NCBI RefSeq assembly: GCF_000245335.1
Contig: NZ_JH600279.1
Span: 806,001-870,000 of the forward strand
Direction of reading: 5' to 3'
Length of the DNA stretch: 64,000 nt
From: Bacillus mojavensis RO-H-1 = KCTC 3706
GTDB lineage: Bacteria; Bacillota; Bacilli; Bacillales; Bacillaceae
In this document: positions 29,207 to 38,053 of the stretch, one piece after another
Layout: every line of letters begins with the position of its first letter
How positions within the stretch are numbered: position 1 is the stretch's first letter
Made by a program: the position numbers and the translations under genes
The notes under the pieces: generated by a model
The model's database searches: none
What the model was told of the DNA's origin: nothing
What the model saw: the letters and a program-made list of their open reading frames with translations, nothing else

Positions 29207-30556
29207 ATGGGAGAGCTTCAAACTCAATTGCAAATGCAAACGGATACAATTCACGAAGGGGTTCGAAAAGAGAATTGGTTTGCGAAGGCTATGAATATAA
29301 AAGTAGGCATTATACCGCTTCCTGTTTATGCCCTGCTGTTTATATTAATTACTATTTTTGTATTGCATCACGATGTAAAAAGCGACATCTTGACATCCAT
29401 TGCCGTCATGGCGTTTTTCGGATTTACCTTTGCCCAAATCGGAAAATCGATACCGATTGTGCGCTCTATCGGCGGTCCGGCCATCCTTGCTACTTTTATT
29501 CCATCTGCTGTCGTCTACTATCACCTGCTGCCAAATGATATTGTCAAATCCACCACAGAATTTACAGAAAACTCAAACTTTCTTTATTTGTTTATTGCCG
29601 GAATTGTTGTCGGAAGCATCCTCGGCATGAAAAGAGAAACACTTGTAAAAGCATTTATGAAAATTTTTATACCGCTTATCGCCGGTTCTGTCGCGGCCGC
29701 CATTGTGGGACTGGCTGTCGGTACATTGCTCGGCCTCGGATTTCAGCATACCCTTCTGTACGTCGTGATTCCTATTATGGCTGGCGGCGTCGGAGAAGGC
29801 GCCATCCCTCTGTCCATCGGTTATTCGGATATCATGCCGATGTCTCAAGGGGAAGCGTTTGCACTTGTTCTTCCATCGATCATGCTCGGCAGTCTATGTG
29901 CAATCATTCTAGCGGGCCTGCTCAACAGAATCGGCAAGAAAAAACCGGAATGGACCGGCAACGGTAAAGTTGACCGTTCAGAAGATTCACCTGCGCTGGA
30001 GGAATCGCAAAACGGCCAGCACATGTTCAACCTTTCTCTGTTTGCGTCCGGGGGAATCCTTGCCGTCTCCTTATATTTGGTCGGTATGCTCGCCCACGAC
30101 TTTTTCGGTTTTCCTGCTCCTGTTGCCATGCTGCTGTTAGCTGTTTTGATCAAGCTGTTCAGACTGGTCCCTGCCTCAATTGAAAACGGCGCGTTTGGCG
30201 TGTCCCGCTTCTTTTCAACGGCAGTCACCTATCCGCTGCTCTTTGCAATCGGCGTGTCCATGACGCCATGGGACAAGCTTGTGGCCGCCTTTAATCTCAG
30301 TAATATTATTACGATTCTGTCTGTCGTTGTGACAATGATGACGGTCGGCTTTTTCACGGGAAAATGGCTGAACATGTACCCGATCGAAACAGCCATTATT
30401 AATGCGTGCCATTCAGGGCAAGGAGGCACCGGTGACGTCGCGATATTAAGCGCCGCAGAAAGGCTTGAGCTGATGCCTTTTGCCCAGGTGTCCACTAGAA
30501 TTGGAGGGGCCATCACAGTGTCCCTCACGTTATTGCTGTTACACCAGTTTTATTGA
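29207..30556 (+). CDS. cimH: Citrate/malate:proton symporter CimH
   Basis: CimH imports citrate and L-malate with protons. The 449-residue 2-hydroxycarboxylate transporter has eleven or so membrane segments. Both family loops are visible: GGVGEGAIPLSIGYSDIMP near residue 190 and the C-terminal HSGQGGTGDVAILSAAERL near 404 with the substrate Arg in STRIGGA. GGGGGAGG precedes the ATG. It is monocistronic with its own terminator. Confidence 0.95.
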   Translation: MGELQTQLQMQTDTIHEGVRKENWFAKAMNIKVGIIPLPVYALLFILITIFVLHHDVKSDILTSIAVMAFFGFTFAQIGKSIPIVRSIGGPAILATFIPSAVVYYHLLPNDIVKSTTEFTENSNFLYLFIAGIVVGSILGMKRETLVKAFMKIFIPLIAGSVAAAIVGLAVGTLLGLGFQHTLLYVVIPIMAGGVGEGAIPLSIGYSDIMPMSQGEAFALVLPSIMLGSLCAIILAGLLNRIGKKKPEWTGNGKVDRSEDSPALEESQNGQHMFNLSLFASGGILAVSLYLVGMLAHDFFGFPAPVAMLLLAVLIKLFRLVPASIENGAFGVSRFFSTAVTYPLLFAIGVSMTPWDKLVAAFNLSNIITILSVVVTMMTVGFFTGKWLNMYPIETAIINACHSGQGGTGDVAILSAAERLELMPFAQVSTRIGGAITVSLTLLLLHQFY

Positions 30557-30563
30557 TAGGCTG

Positions 30564-30602
30564 AAAGCAAGTTCTTCGGATGACGAAAGAGCTTGCTTTT
30601 TT
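30564..30602 (+). terminator. Terminator of cimH
   Basis: AAAGCAAGTTCTT pairs with AAGAGCTTGCTTT (one G-T pair) and T residues follow. Confidence 0.8.
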
Positions 30603-30679
30603 GCATTTCCGTGTTTTTACAAATTCCCGCCGCATGCTATAGTAGTAGTTGGAAAGATTATGATAGAAAGGACTCTAGC

Positions 30680-32368
30680 ATGCCTATGGGAACCAGTCTT
30701 TTTTTCTTTATCATTCTCGGGCTGGGCATTCAGCTGATATCAGCCCTTGCAGCAAAGCTTCTTCCGGCATTAGAACTCTGGATTGATATTGTTCTTTGGG
30801 TCGGTGCTGCTAGCTTTATCTTCTCTCAACAGCCTTTCATAGATGGCATCGTCTCTCTGGCATTGATGTTCACCAGCTACTGGACCGCATTGGATCTGAC
30901 TGTCCCCAGCCGTGTTGAAAAGCCATCAGGCGATTGGCAGGAAGTTGAGCTTGCAAGAGACCACACACGCCTCCTCTCGGATATTGCCCTGACTGTCATT
31001 GTGTTTGCGGGCGCTATTGTTTTCTTCATTTACGGGCCTGACACCAGCGTTCTAAAATATGTGATCCTGTTCGGTTTCATCTCGGGCGGCGCGGCACTGG
31101 TAAAACGCATATTAAATTTTCTAAGTGTAAAAGTCTTTTATTCTTCATCTTTAGAAACATGGCATATCAGCTCACGATATGAAACCCGCACCTACCCGCT
31201 TTCAGACCTGAAAGACATCCGGCTTGAATCGACGGCAGATTTATTAAAACTTCATCCGCTTTTGACAATGTATTCATCCCGGCTCGATATGACGACAAGC
31301 TTTCAGCAAGTCATAAGGCTCTCTCTTCCCGGCGAAACACTGTATCTGACCGTGAAGGAACCTAAAAAATGGAAAGTGATCCTCGGGGAATTTCTAGAAT
31401 CAGAAAACAAAGAGGAAACGGTTATTGCTGTCCTGCCGCTTTATCATCGGAAAAATGTGAAACGGCTTTTAGGTAAACTTTATTTTGCCGCAAGCGTAAA
31501 AGGGATATCTGCTTACGCCATATTGGTGCTCGCTTTATATGCCTTACACGCTTCACCTTGGATCATGGCTGGTGCCGTGATGTTGTACTGGGCTTTGAAT
31601 ATGTATCTATCTGACCGGGTGCTGCGGACAGCAATGGATGCCAGGCCTTGTCTGAATTCAGACGTTCAGGCAGCGGCAGATAAGATGTTTAGAAAAGCAG
31701 GCATTTCGCATGTGGAGATATATGAAACGGATAGTGATGAATATAACGGCATGGCAGTCGGAATGAATGTAGGAAGATCAATGGTGATTCTGACAAGCGC
31801 TACATTAACCCTTCCGCCGCATGTCATTGAGGGTATTCTTGCCCATGAAGCTGTTCATATTAAAAAACGTGATGTGCTGTCCATGCAGCTGTTGCGCTTT
31901 CTCTATCTTGGGGCAGTCATCGGGATCATTCTTTTACTTGAGCATTACATCGCCCATCCCGGCGCTTACAAAATCGCACTTTGGGCGCTAATCATGGGAA
32001 TCATCATTCTATTCCAGCTTTATCAGTCATTTTGTTCCCAATGGATGGAGGTGCGCGCCGATCACCTTGGCGCTTCACTGCTGGAGGGCGGATACAGGCA
32101 GATGGCTGAATCCTTAAAGATCCTGGCGGTTCGTCAGGATGAAGCTCTGCAAAAACAAAACACCTACAGCTCTGATATAGATGAAGATGAAGTTAAGGTG
32201 AACTCTCTCATCCGGGATAACAGCTGGCTTTTCAGAATCATAGACTTTCAGTTTTCTCCTCATCCGCCTATGTATTGGCGTGTCAGCGCATTGCTTTCGA
32301 ACAAAGGAAACGGCATGGTCAAGCGCTGGCTGAGAGATCGGCTGAAAGAATCTGTCTCCCTCAAGTGA
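30680..32368 (+). CDS. yxkI: M48-family membrane metalloprotease YxkI
   Basis: This 562-residue protein has an N-terminal half of about six membrane helices, with a cytoplasmic segment at about 160-290. An M48 peptidase domain follows with zinc motif HEAVH near residue 395 and two further helices; the third zinc ligand is probably Glu in [10 protein letters not shown]. It resembles HtpX-like membrane proteases. The ATG at 30680 follows AGAAAGGA; the frame is open upstream to 30593 but without a ribosome binding site. I recall a shorter product (about 280 residues) annotated in strain 168, so the longer form may be of note. Confidence 0.8.
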   Translation: MPMGTSLFFFIILGLGIQLISALAAKLLPALELWIDIVLWVGAASFIFSQQPFIDGIVSLALMFTSYWTALDLTVPSRVEKPSGDWQEVELARDHTRLLSDIALTVIVFAGAIVFFIYGPDTSVLKYVILFGFISGGAALVKRILNFLSVKVFYSSSLETWHISSRYETRTYPLSDLKDIRLESTADLLKLHPLLTMYSSRLDMTTSFQQVIRLSLPGETLYLTVKEPKKWKVILGEFLESENKEETVIAVLPLYHRKNVKRLLGKLYFAASVKGISAYAILVLALYALHASPWIMAGAVMLYWALNMYLSDRVLRTAMDARPCLNSDVQAAADKMFRKAGISHVEIYETDSDEYNGMAVGMNVGRSMVILTSATLTLPPHVIEGILAHEAVHIKKRDVLSMQLLRFLYLGAVIGIILLLEHYIAHPGAYKIALWALIMGIIILFQLYQSFCSQWMEVRADHLGASLLEGGYRQMAESLKILAVRQDEALQKQNTYSSDIDEDEVKVNSLIRDNSWLFRIIDFQFSPHPPMYWRVSALLSNKGNGMVKRWLRDRLKESVSLK

Positions 32369-32391
32369 AACTTTTCAGATTTTAAAACGTA
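32366..32391 (+). promoter_or_regulatory. yxzE: SigW-type promoter of yxzE
   Basis: TGAAAC, a 16-base spacer and CGTA are a perfect SigW consensus, 30 bases before yxzE. The TGA of TGAAAC is also the yxkI stop codon. Confidence 0.88.
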
Positions 32392-32421
32392 TGAAAAATC
32401 ATTGTTTAAGGGGGGAGCCAT

Positions 32422-32628
32422 ATGATTGTGATTCTTATCGCTTTGATCTTCGGAATGATCGTCATTTATCAATCGGCTCGATCATCTGATTCAGAAACCA
32501 AAGGACGCCAGCGGGCGGACAGCGGTTTTTTCGGATTTTCCGATGGTGATTCCCGCCATGATGGATGCGGCAGTGACGGAGGCTTCGGGGATTCCGGCTG
32601 TGACGGCGGAGGGGGCGGCGGCGATTAA
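32422..32628 (+). CDS. yxzE: Small membrane-anchored Gly-rich peptide YxzE (putative bacteriocin)
   Basis: This 68-residue protein has one membrane segment (residues 1-17) followed by a polar linker. The tail is rich in Gly, Asp and Ser with two cysteines (SDGDSRHDGCGSDGGFG..., ending in six glycines and Asp). GGGGGGAG precedes the ATG. A SigW promoter drives it and a hairpin at the stop ends it, so it is a one-gene unit. The 168 counterpart yxzE is annotated as a putative bacteriocin. The tail could bind metal instead. Function unproven. Confidence 0.8.
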   Translation: MIVILIALIFGMIVIYQSARSSDSETKGRQRADSGFFGFSDGDSRHDGCGSDGGFGDSGCDGGGGGGD

Positions 32629-32645
32629 TCGCCGCCATTTTTATT
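32614..32645. terminator. Bidirectional terminator between yxzE and yxkH
   Basis: GGCGGCGA and TCGCCGCC pair over TTAA and T-rich sequence follows. The yxzE TAA is in the loop, and the yxkH stop is just beyond. Confidence 0.85.
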
Positions 32646-33480
32646 TCATCGACTCAATGTACGCCCCAAAGGACGCCCCTGACATTCCCGGGGATACACG
32701 TACGCGATGGAGGGCGTACATCCCCTGATCTCTGGAGGCTGCACCAGGTTCAGTCGTCACTCCCATTTGATAACCGGTTTCTTCAGCGGCCTTCAGCGTA
32801 TCTTCGTTGTAGCGCCCAACCGGATAGCTGATGATGGCCGTTTGCTGATTGAACATCCTATCAAACAGTTTTTTTGAATCTGCCATTTCGCTATATTGCT
32901 GTTCTGGTGTTAAACCGTTCAGCTCAAGGTGGTCAATCGTATGGCTTTCAATCGATATGCCATGCTGCGCCATTTCTTTCATTTGATCCTCTGTCAGATG
33001 ATGTTTATGTCCAATTGATTTGCCGATCATAAAAATCGTCGCCTTCATGCCGTACTTCTTTAATACCGGATACGCGTCTTTGTAATTATCGGTGTATCCG
33101 TCATCAAACGTGATCAGCACACATTTCTCACTCGGCTTCTTGTCCTGAGTCAGCATGAGATACGCCTCTTTTGGGGTTAATGTCTGGTAGCCGTTATCGT
33201 GCAGCCATTTCATATGTGCCTCAAATTCTTTCTTTGGCACACGGAGGCTGTTGCCCGAAGAGATGCTGTGGTACATCAAAATCGGCAGCTTTGCCGGTTT
33301 CTCTGTTTTGATCCATGCGGATGTATCATCTTCTTTTTTCTGCACATGTACTGTCTTTTCTTCCGGTTTCTTTTGTTCCGCTTTTGGCATCTGCTGCTCT
33401 GCGTTCGCCTCTTTTTCAGCGCAAGCGGCAAGAGACAAACAGCTGCCCAAAAGAAAGATGCTTAAGATAAATCGTTTCAT
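32641..33480 (-). CDS. yxkH: Lipoprotein polysaccharide deacetylase YxkH
   Basis: This 279-residue lipoprotein has a lipobox LAAC with Cys20 after a 16-residue hydrophobic segment, then a Lys/Glu-rich linker to about 60. The NodB domain follows with the metal-binding Asp pair in TFDDGYTDNYKDA near 124 and the His pair in ESHTIDHLEL near 177. Such enzymes remove acetyl groups from peptidoglycan or other cell-wall sugars outside the membrane. The exact substrate is unknown. Confidence 0.9.
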   Translation of the reverse strand: MKRFILSIFLLGSCLSLAACAEKEANAEQQMPKAEQKKPEEKTVHVQKKEDDTSAWIKTEKPAKLPILMYHSISSGNSLRVPKKEFEAHMKWLHDNGYQTLTPKEAYLMLTQDKKPSEKCVLITFDDGYTDNYKDAYPVLKKYGMKATIFMIGKSIGHKHHLTEDQMKEMAQHGISIESHTIDHLELNGLTPEQQYSEMADSKKLFDRMFNQQTAIISYPVGRYNEDTLKAAEETGYQMGVTTEPGAASRDQGMYALHRVRVSPGMSGASFGAYIESMK

Positions 33481-33544
33481 CGTTTTCCTGCTTTCTGTCT
33501 ATTTCTTCCTCCTTTTCATCGGTTGATTTGCGGGATTTTCAAGT

Positions 33545-33574
33545 GAAAAAACCAGACATGTAGCCATGTCCGGT
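33545..33574 (-). terminator. Terminator of the ZIP transporter gene
   Basis: ACCGGACATG pairs with CATGTCTGGT over TAGC-type loop bases and a T-run follows on the minus strand. Confidence 0.85.
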
Positions 33575-33579
33575 GCAGA

Positions 33580-34308
33580 TTAAGAAAACTGATTCAAAAT
33601 CAAAGACGTTAAAAGACCAAGAGCAGCCATTAACCCTGTCATCGGACCGCTGTCTTCATATGCCTCGGGCATCATCGTGGATGCAATCATTGCGATGATT
33701 CCTCCGCCCGCAAAAGCGGCGATTGCCGACATCATCTCCTCAGGAGCATCATCGAGGAAGTAATATCCTGACCATGAGGCAAAAATAGAAATCATCAGTA
33801 CCGCCGCCCAAAGCAGCAAGATTTTCGCCTTTGAATATCCGCTGTTCTTCATGCCGGCCGTGCTGGACAGCCCTTCAGGTATATTGCTGATAAAAATCGC
33901 GACCACCAAAAGGAAACTGACGGATTGTTCCTCAAGAAGACTGGCTCCAATCATAATAGACTCGGGGACAGCATCCATGATGGTGCCGATAAAAATTGCG
34001 ATCCCCCCGCTGCCTGCAGCTGCTTGTCCCGACCTTTTTCTTTGTGACGCGCCTCTTTTCGAAACCGCGTAGTCAAAAAGGGTAAACACGACAGCTCCTG
34101 CTATAAATCCGGCGCCTGTCGAGACCATTCCGCCATCCTTCACCGCGTCCTCAAGAAGTTCATAGGCGGCAGCACCGATTAATACCCCTGTGCCAAAAGC
34201 CATGATATAACCGATGATACGCTTGCGAATCGGAAGAAACATCGACACCAGCGCGCCCAGCAAAACAGCAGAGCCGGAAATACCGCCCCACATCGCCGCA
34301 TTCCACAT
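33580..34308 (-). CDS. ZIP-family divalent metal transporter
   Basis: This 242-residue membrane protein has about eight helices. FISNIPEGLSSTAG near residue 137 is the helix-4 ZIP signature (N-x-P-E-G), and a matching acidic/His-poor helix 5 follows. ZIP proteins bring zinc, iron or manganese into the cytoplasm. AAAGGAG lies before the ATG. It is monocistronic, between msmX and yxkH. I do not recall the 168 symbol with confidence, so none is given. Confidence 0.82.
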   Translation of the reverse strand: MWNAAMWGGISGSAVLLGALVSMFLPIRKRIIGYIMAFGTGVLIGAAAYELLEDAVKDGGMVSTGAGFIAGAVVFTLFDYAVSKRGASQRKRSGQAAAGSGGIAIFIGTIMDAVPESIMIGASLLEEQSVSFLLVVAIFISNIPEGLSSTAGMKNSGYSKAKILLLWAAVLMISIFASWSGYYFLDDAPEEMMSAIAAFAGGGIIAMIASTMMPEAYEDSGPMTGLMAALGLLTSLILNQFS

Positions 34309-34381
34309 CTCGATCTCTCCTTTCTACAAACCACTACCCGCCGCGGTTTTTGCTGTAAACCTTGAAAGAGAGAGGGCATGC

Positions 34382-34411
34382 AAAAAACCGGACATCTCTC
34401 CATGTCCGGTT
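34382..34411 (-). terminator. Terminator of msmX
   Basis: AACCGGACAT and ATGTCCGGTT pair over a GGAGAG loop, with TTTTTTG following on the minus strand. Confidence 0.88.
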
Positions 34412-34418
34412 CTCCAGC

Positions 34419-35516
34419 TTAACGAATTCTGATTTCTGTTTCACTATCAAAGAAATGGCCTTTATTCATATCAAACGCAACTGTCAGCTCATCACCTGAC
34501 TGAATATCGAGACGGGCATCGATCCTCGCAATAAAGTCTTGGTTATCAATTTGCGAATAAATCATAATCTCAGATCCCAGAAGCTCCGCGACATTGATTT
34601 TCGCTTTAATTGAAGAGCTCTTATACGATTCCACGACAATCAGTTCATCATGAATATCCTCAGGGCGGATGCCGAAAATGACTTCTTTGCCAATGTAGCC
34701 CTTTTCACGAAGCACCTTCATTTTCCCCTCCGGCACGCTCAACACGGAGGAACCGATTTTGATTGTGCCGTCAGACAGCTTTCCTTTGAAAAAGTTCATG
34801 GCTGGTGATCCGATAAAACCGCCCACGAATACATTTTCAGGGAATTCGTAAACATCCTTCGGCGTCCCGATCTGCTGAATTTTGCCGTCCTTCATAACCA
34901 CAATTCGAGTCGCCATCGTCAGTGCTTCTGTCTGATCATGCGTGACATAAATCGTGGTGGTCTGCAGTCTCTGGTGGAGTTTAATGATTTCGGCTCTCAT
35001 TTGCACCCGAAGCTTTGCATCCAGATTCGACAAAGGCTCATCCATCAGGAATACCTTTGCATCCCGCACGATCGCCCTTCCCAGCGCAACCCGCTGTCTC
35101 TGCCCGCCTGAGAGCGCTTTTGGCTTGCGGTGCAAATATTCTTCCAGCCCGAGAATTTTAGCGGCTTCCTCCACTCTTTTTTTAATTTCAGGCTTTGGCA
35201 TTTTGCGGAGCTTCAGCCCGAAGGCGATATTATCGTATACCGTCATATGCGGATAGAGCGCGTAGTTTTGGAACACCATCGCGATATCCCTGTCCTTTGG
35301 CGCCACATCATTTACCCGTTTTCCTTCAATATAAAAATCACCCTTCGAAATTTCCTCAAGTCCTGCGACCATCCGCAGTGTTGTTGATTTACCGCAGCCG
35401 GACGGGCCGACAAATACGATAAATTCCTTATCCGCTATGTGAAGATTAAAGTCGTCTACCGCCGCTTCCTTCTGATCATAATATTTATAAATGTGCTCCA
35501 TCCGCAATTCAGCCAT
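34419..35516 (-). CDS. msmX: Multi-sugar ABC importer ATPase MsmX
   Basis: MsmX is the shared ATPase that powers several sugar importers in Bacillus (maltodextrin, arabino- and galacto-oligosaccharides, pectin fragments). The 365 residues carry Walker A GPSGCGKSTT near 37, signature LSGGQRQRVALGRA near 135, Walker B VFLMDEPLSNLD and a C-terminal TOBE region. It stands apart from permease genes, as expected of a shared subunit. A cre-bearing promoter lies upstream. Confidence 0.95.
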   Translation of the reverse strand: MAELRMEHIYKYYDQKEAAVDDFNLHIADKEFIVFVGPSGCGKSTTLRMVAGLEEISKGDFYIEGKRVNDVAPKDRDIAMVFQNYALYPHMTVYDNIAFGLKLRKMPKPEIKKRVEEAAKILGLEEYLHRKPKALSGGQRQRVALGRAIVRDAKVFLMDEPLSNLDAKLRVQMRAEIIKLHQRLQTTTIYVTHDQTEALTMATRIVVMKDGKIQQIGTPKDVYEFPENVFVGGFIGSPAMNFFKGKLSDGTIKIGSSVLSVPEGKMKVLREKGYIGKEVIFGIRPEDIHDELIVVESYKSSSIKAKINVAELLGSEIMIYSQIDNQDFIARIDARLDIQSGDELTVAFDMNKGHFFDSETEIRIR

Positions 35517-35529
35517 CTAACATCCTCCT

Positions 35530-35558
35530 TTAGTATTGTAAACGCTTTCTTAAGTCAA
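35530..35558 (-). promoter_or_regulatory. msmX: msmX promoter with cre-like box
   Basis: On the minus strand TTGACT, a 17-base spacer and TACTAA. The spacer contains a 13/14 cre match (35537-35550, TGTAAACGCTTTCT on plus), so catabolite control is likely. Confidence 0.65.
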
Positions 35559-35635
35559 GTGTATCAGCATTTATCCAACACTGAAATGGGCAGCATTCAT
35601 AAAATCACACGGCCGTTTTCGTGCATATTTCCAGT

Positions 35636-36529
35636 TTATTCTGAACCTTCGCTTTGCAGGCAGATAAAATACGCAAGCAGAGCGCCTGTATACGTTTTAA
35701 TGTCTATTCCTGACCGCTCGATAAATTTATCAATTCGGTACTGCAGGCTGTTGCGGTGCAGATGCAGTTTTTTCGCTGTTAATGTCACGTTTGAGTTGTT
35801 TTCAATAAACAGCTTGATCGTGTTTCTCAGCTCAGGGTCATTTACAAATAATAGCTCGGCTTCTTCACAAAGCAGTGATTTCAGCCGTCCCTTTTCTTCT
35901 TCCAATAATAAAAAAGGGAACATGATATCAAACGTCACACGCTGAACCTGCGGCAGCCGCTTTTCAGCAAATAGAAAATACGTTTGTTCACGGGCATAAT
36001 GCTTTCGTAAGCGCTCATCTGTTTCATAAAACCTTCCGGCGTAAAAACGGACACTGAAGTAGAAATCACTTTCAAGAACCCTGGCGAGCGATTCCAGTTC
36101 GTCTTTCCCGGCCGCCGCTTCACTTTCCTGCTCGACAATCACGCCTCTGTCCTCATGCATCCAAACGATCACAAAAGACACCGGCCAAAAGTGGCGCATC
36201 GCTTCCGCAAATGACGCCCGTTCTGTTTTGCCAATCAAATGAAAATGAATGAACCTTGTCCTCTTCTTGATATTCGGCGGCACTTCTCCTTTCGAGAATA
36301 GAAACGCAAACCACTTGTTTTCTTCCGGCGATTTGAGAGACATGTGATCCGTCTCTTCCGCTAGCGTTAAAAATGACTGGAGCAGCAACGTCTCCTTTTG
36401 GCTGATCTCCGTTTTTGGGATCGAGATATATTTCTGACTGTTTTCATCAAAAAAACATAGACAGTCTTCCTTTGTACAAAGCTTGTCAGACACAATCGAA
36501 CCGGGATAAATAGCCAGCAGCGACTTCAT
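35636..36529 (-). CDS. yxkF: PucR/CdaR-type transcriptional regulator YxkF
   Basis: This 297-residue protein ends in the PucR-type helix-turn-helix: FIENNSNVTLTAKKLHLHRN and SLQYRIDKFIERSGID at about residues 244-280. The N-terminal 200 residues resemble the ligand/GGDEF-like region of CdaR regulators. Its target is unknown. It lies upstream of msmX on the same strand, with a 119-base gap that contains the msmX promoter, so co-control is possible but not shown. Confidence 0.82.
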   Translation of the reverse strand: MKSLLAIYPGSIVSDKLCTKEDCLCFFDENSQKYISIPKTEISQKETLLLQSFLTLAEETDHMSLKSPEENKWFAFLFSKGEVPPNIKKRTRFIHFHLIGKTERASFAEAMRHFWPVSFVIVWMHEDRGVIVEQESEAAAGKDELESLARVLESDFYFSVRFYAGRFYETDERLRKHYAREQTYFLFAEKRLPQVQRVTFDIMFPFLLLEEEKGRLKSLLCEEAELLFVNDPELRNTIKLFIENNSNVTLTAKKLHLHRNSLQYRIDKFIERSGIDIKTYTGALLAYFICLQSEGSE

Positions 36530-36715
36530 ATGGTCTCCTCTCCTATGTAAGGATATGTATTTTCAGTATAAGGCGAAATACACATGTTCTCCAGCTTCTT
36601 TTTCACATAAGACGGCCCTCTTTCGTTTACAGCCTTGCTTCAACGACAATAGAGGATATGCATGAACTGAGACGAATGCAGAAACAATACCGCACATATC
36701 CGTTCTAAACAAATA

Positions 36716-36742
36716 AATCCCTCTGCAGATGCGCAGAGGGAC
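36716..36742 (-). terminator. Terminator of yxkD
   Basis: CCCTCTGC pairs with GCAGAGGG next to the yxkD stop. The T-run is weak (ATTTATTTG). Confidence 0.65.
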
Positions 36743-36746
36743 CTCC

Positions 36747-37586
36747 TTATTTTGAAATATCCACAAACCCTTCACCAAACACATCGCGCACGTCATGGAC
36801 AATCACAAACGCTTTTTTATCACAGCTTCTGATGATTTTCTTCAGCATAGAAAGCTCCTGTTTGTTAATGACGATGTACAAAATCTCTTTTGACTGGCCG
36901 GTATAGTTTCCCTTACCTGATAAAATGGTGACGCCCCGGTCCATCAGCGTATTGACCTGCTCGGCAATTTCACCTTTATTTTCTGAAATGACAGTAATCG
37001 CTTTTTTTGTATTCAGGCCTTCAATAATAAAGTCCATCACTTTCGTTCCGATATACAGCATCACAATCGTAAACATCATGTTTTCCGCACCAATAATAAA
37101 ATAAGAGCTGAAGACGACAATTAAATCAAAAAAGAGCAGCGCGTAACTGATATTCCAATCTAAATATTTATTGGCGATTCTGGCCAGAATGGCGGAACCG
37201 GCTGTTGTGCCGCCGACCCGAATGATCATGCCGATCCCGACACCCGCAAACACTCCTGCGAAAATCGTGTTAATGATCAGCTCATCTGACGGTGTGCTCC
37301 ACCCGTGAGTCAAATGCAGAAAAAGCGAGTTTGCTGCCACGGCGATAATCGTATAAACCGTAGTTTTCCCGTCGAGAAATTTATATCCGATCAATAGCAG
37401 AAAAGCGTTTAATATAAAGTTTGTCACACCGGGAGACCATTGAAACACATAGTACAAAATCAGCGTAATCCCCGTAACGCCGCCTTCCCCAAGGTCATTG
37501 GGAATCGCGAATAAATTCACAGCAAGCGCGAAGAAAAAAGCGCCAATCACAAGCATCAACACATCAAGCATTTTCTTTTTCATCAC
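36747..37586 (-). CDS. yxkD: YitT-family membrane protein YxkD
   Basis: This 279-residue protein has five or six membrane helices in the first 165 residues (YitT/DUF161). A cytoplasmic DUF2179 domain follows (KKAITVISENKGEIAEQVNT... and IVINKQELSMLKKII). A guanidine-I riboswitch precedes it, and this gene gave the ykkC/yxkD RNA class half its name. Its role in guanidine physiology is not known: it is not one of the established guanidine exporters or hydrolases. Confidence 0.9.
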   Translation of the reverse strand: MMKKKMLDVLMLVIGAFFFALAVNLFAIPNDLGEGGVTGITLILYYVFQWSPGVTNFILNAFLLLIGYKFLDGKTTVYTIIAVAANSLFLHLTHGWSTPSDELIINTIFAGVFAGVGIGMIIRVGGTTAGSAILARIANKYLDWNISYALLFFDLIVVFSSYFIIGAENMMFTIVMLYIGTKVMDFIIEGLNTKKAITVISENKGEIAEQVNTLMDRGVTILSGKGNYTGQSKEILYIVINKQELSMLKKIIRSCDKKAFVIVHDVRDVFGEGFVDISK

Positions 37587-37615
37587 AAAACACTCCTCCT
37601 TCAGATCGTATCAAC

Positions 37616-37766
37616 AAAAAAACCCAGGAGTACGCTCTCGCAAAAGAGCAGAAACTCCTGGGCTTTTATCCCACCGTGTCATAACAGCCAGGCTGTTATG
37701 TGTTTTCTCTCGGTCACAGGCCAATGCCAATATGCATTGCGGAACCCTAGAAAACCAATGTTTTAG
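37616..37766 (-). ncRNA. Guanidine-I (ykkC/yxkD) riboswitch with terminator
   Basis: On the minus strand the leader contains the class landmarks in order: CTAGGGTTCCGC (37750-37739), a GAGAGAAAACAC block, ACACGGTGGGATAAAAG, then GCCCAGGAG. That last segment pairs with CTCCTGGG in a terminator (37616-37661, T7). Guanidine binding should disrupt the terminator and turn yxkD on. Confidence 0.92.
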
Positions 37767-37794
37767 CATATCTTTTTCACTTTCCAATATTAGC

Positions 37795-37823
37795 ATTATA
37801 AGGGACTGAGCAAATTGGTTCAA
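37795..37823 (-). promoter_or_regulatory. yxkD: SigA promoter of yxkD riboswitch RNA
   Basis: On the minus strand TTGAAC, a 17-base spacer and TATAAT, about 30 bases before the aptamer. Confidence 0.8.
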
Positions 37824-37981
37824 GGGGTATTTGCGGAGATTTAGTTGCAAGTGAAAATTCAAGAAAATACAAATTAGCTATTAACATATGTGCGATATAG
37901 ACGATAAGAAAATAAGCATGTATTTTCACAAGAAAATATAACTATGAATGCTAAATAATATAATAAATTCATAATTTTGTA

Positions 37982-38010
37982 TTGACTAAGTGAAATAATA
38001 TAGGCATTAT
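37982..38010 (+). promoter_or_regulatory. yxkC: SigA-type promoter of yxkC
   Basis: TTGACT, a 17-base spacer and CATTAT. yxkC is listed in the SigD regulon in strain 168 as I recall; I do not see a GCCGATAT here. The 37824-37981 stretch before it is AT-rich with nothing else recognisable. Confidence 0.5.
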
Positions 38011-38053
38011 AGTACATATGTTTTGTGTATTTAATGACATAGGAGGAAATATA

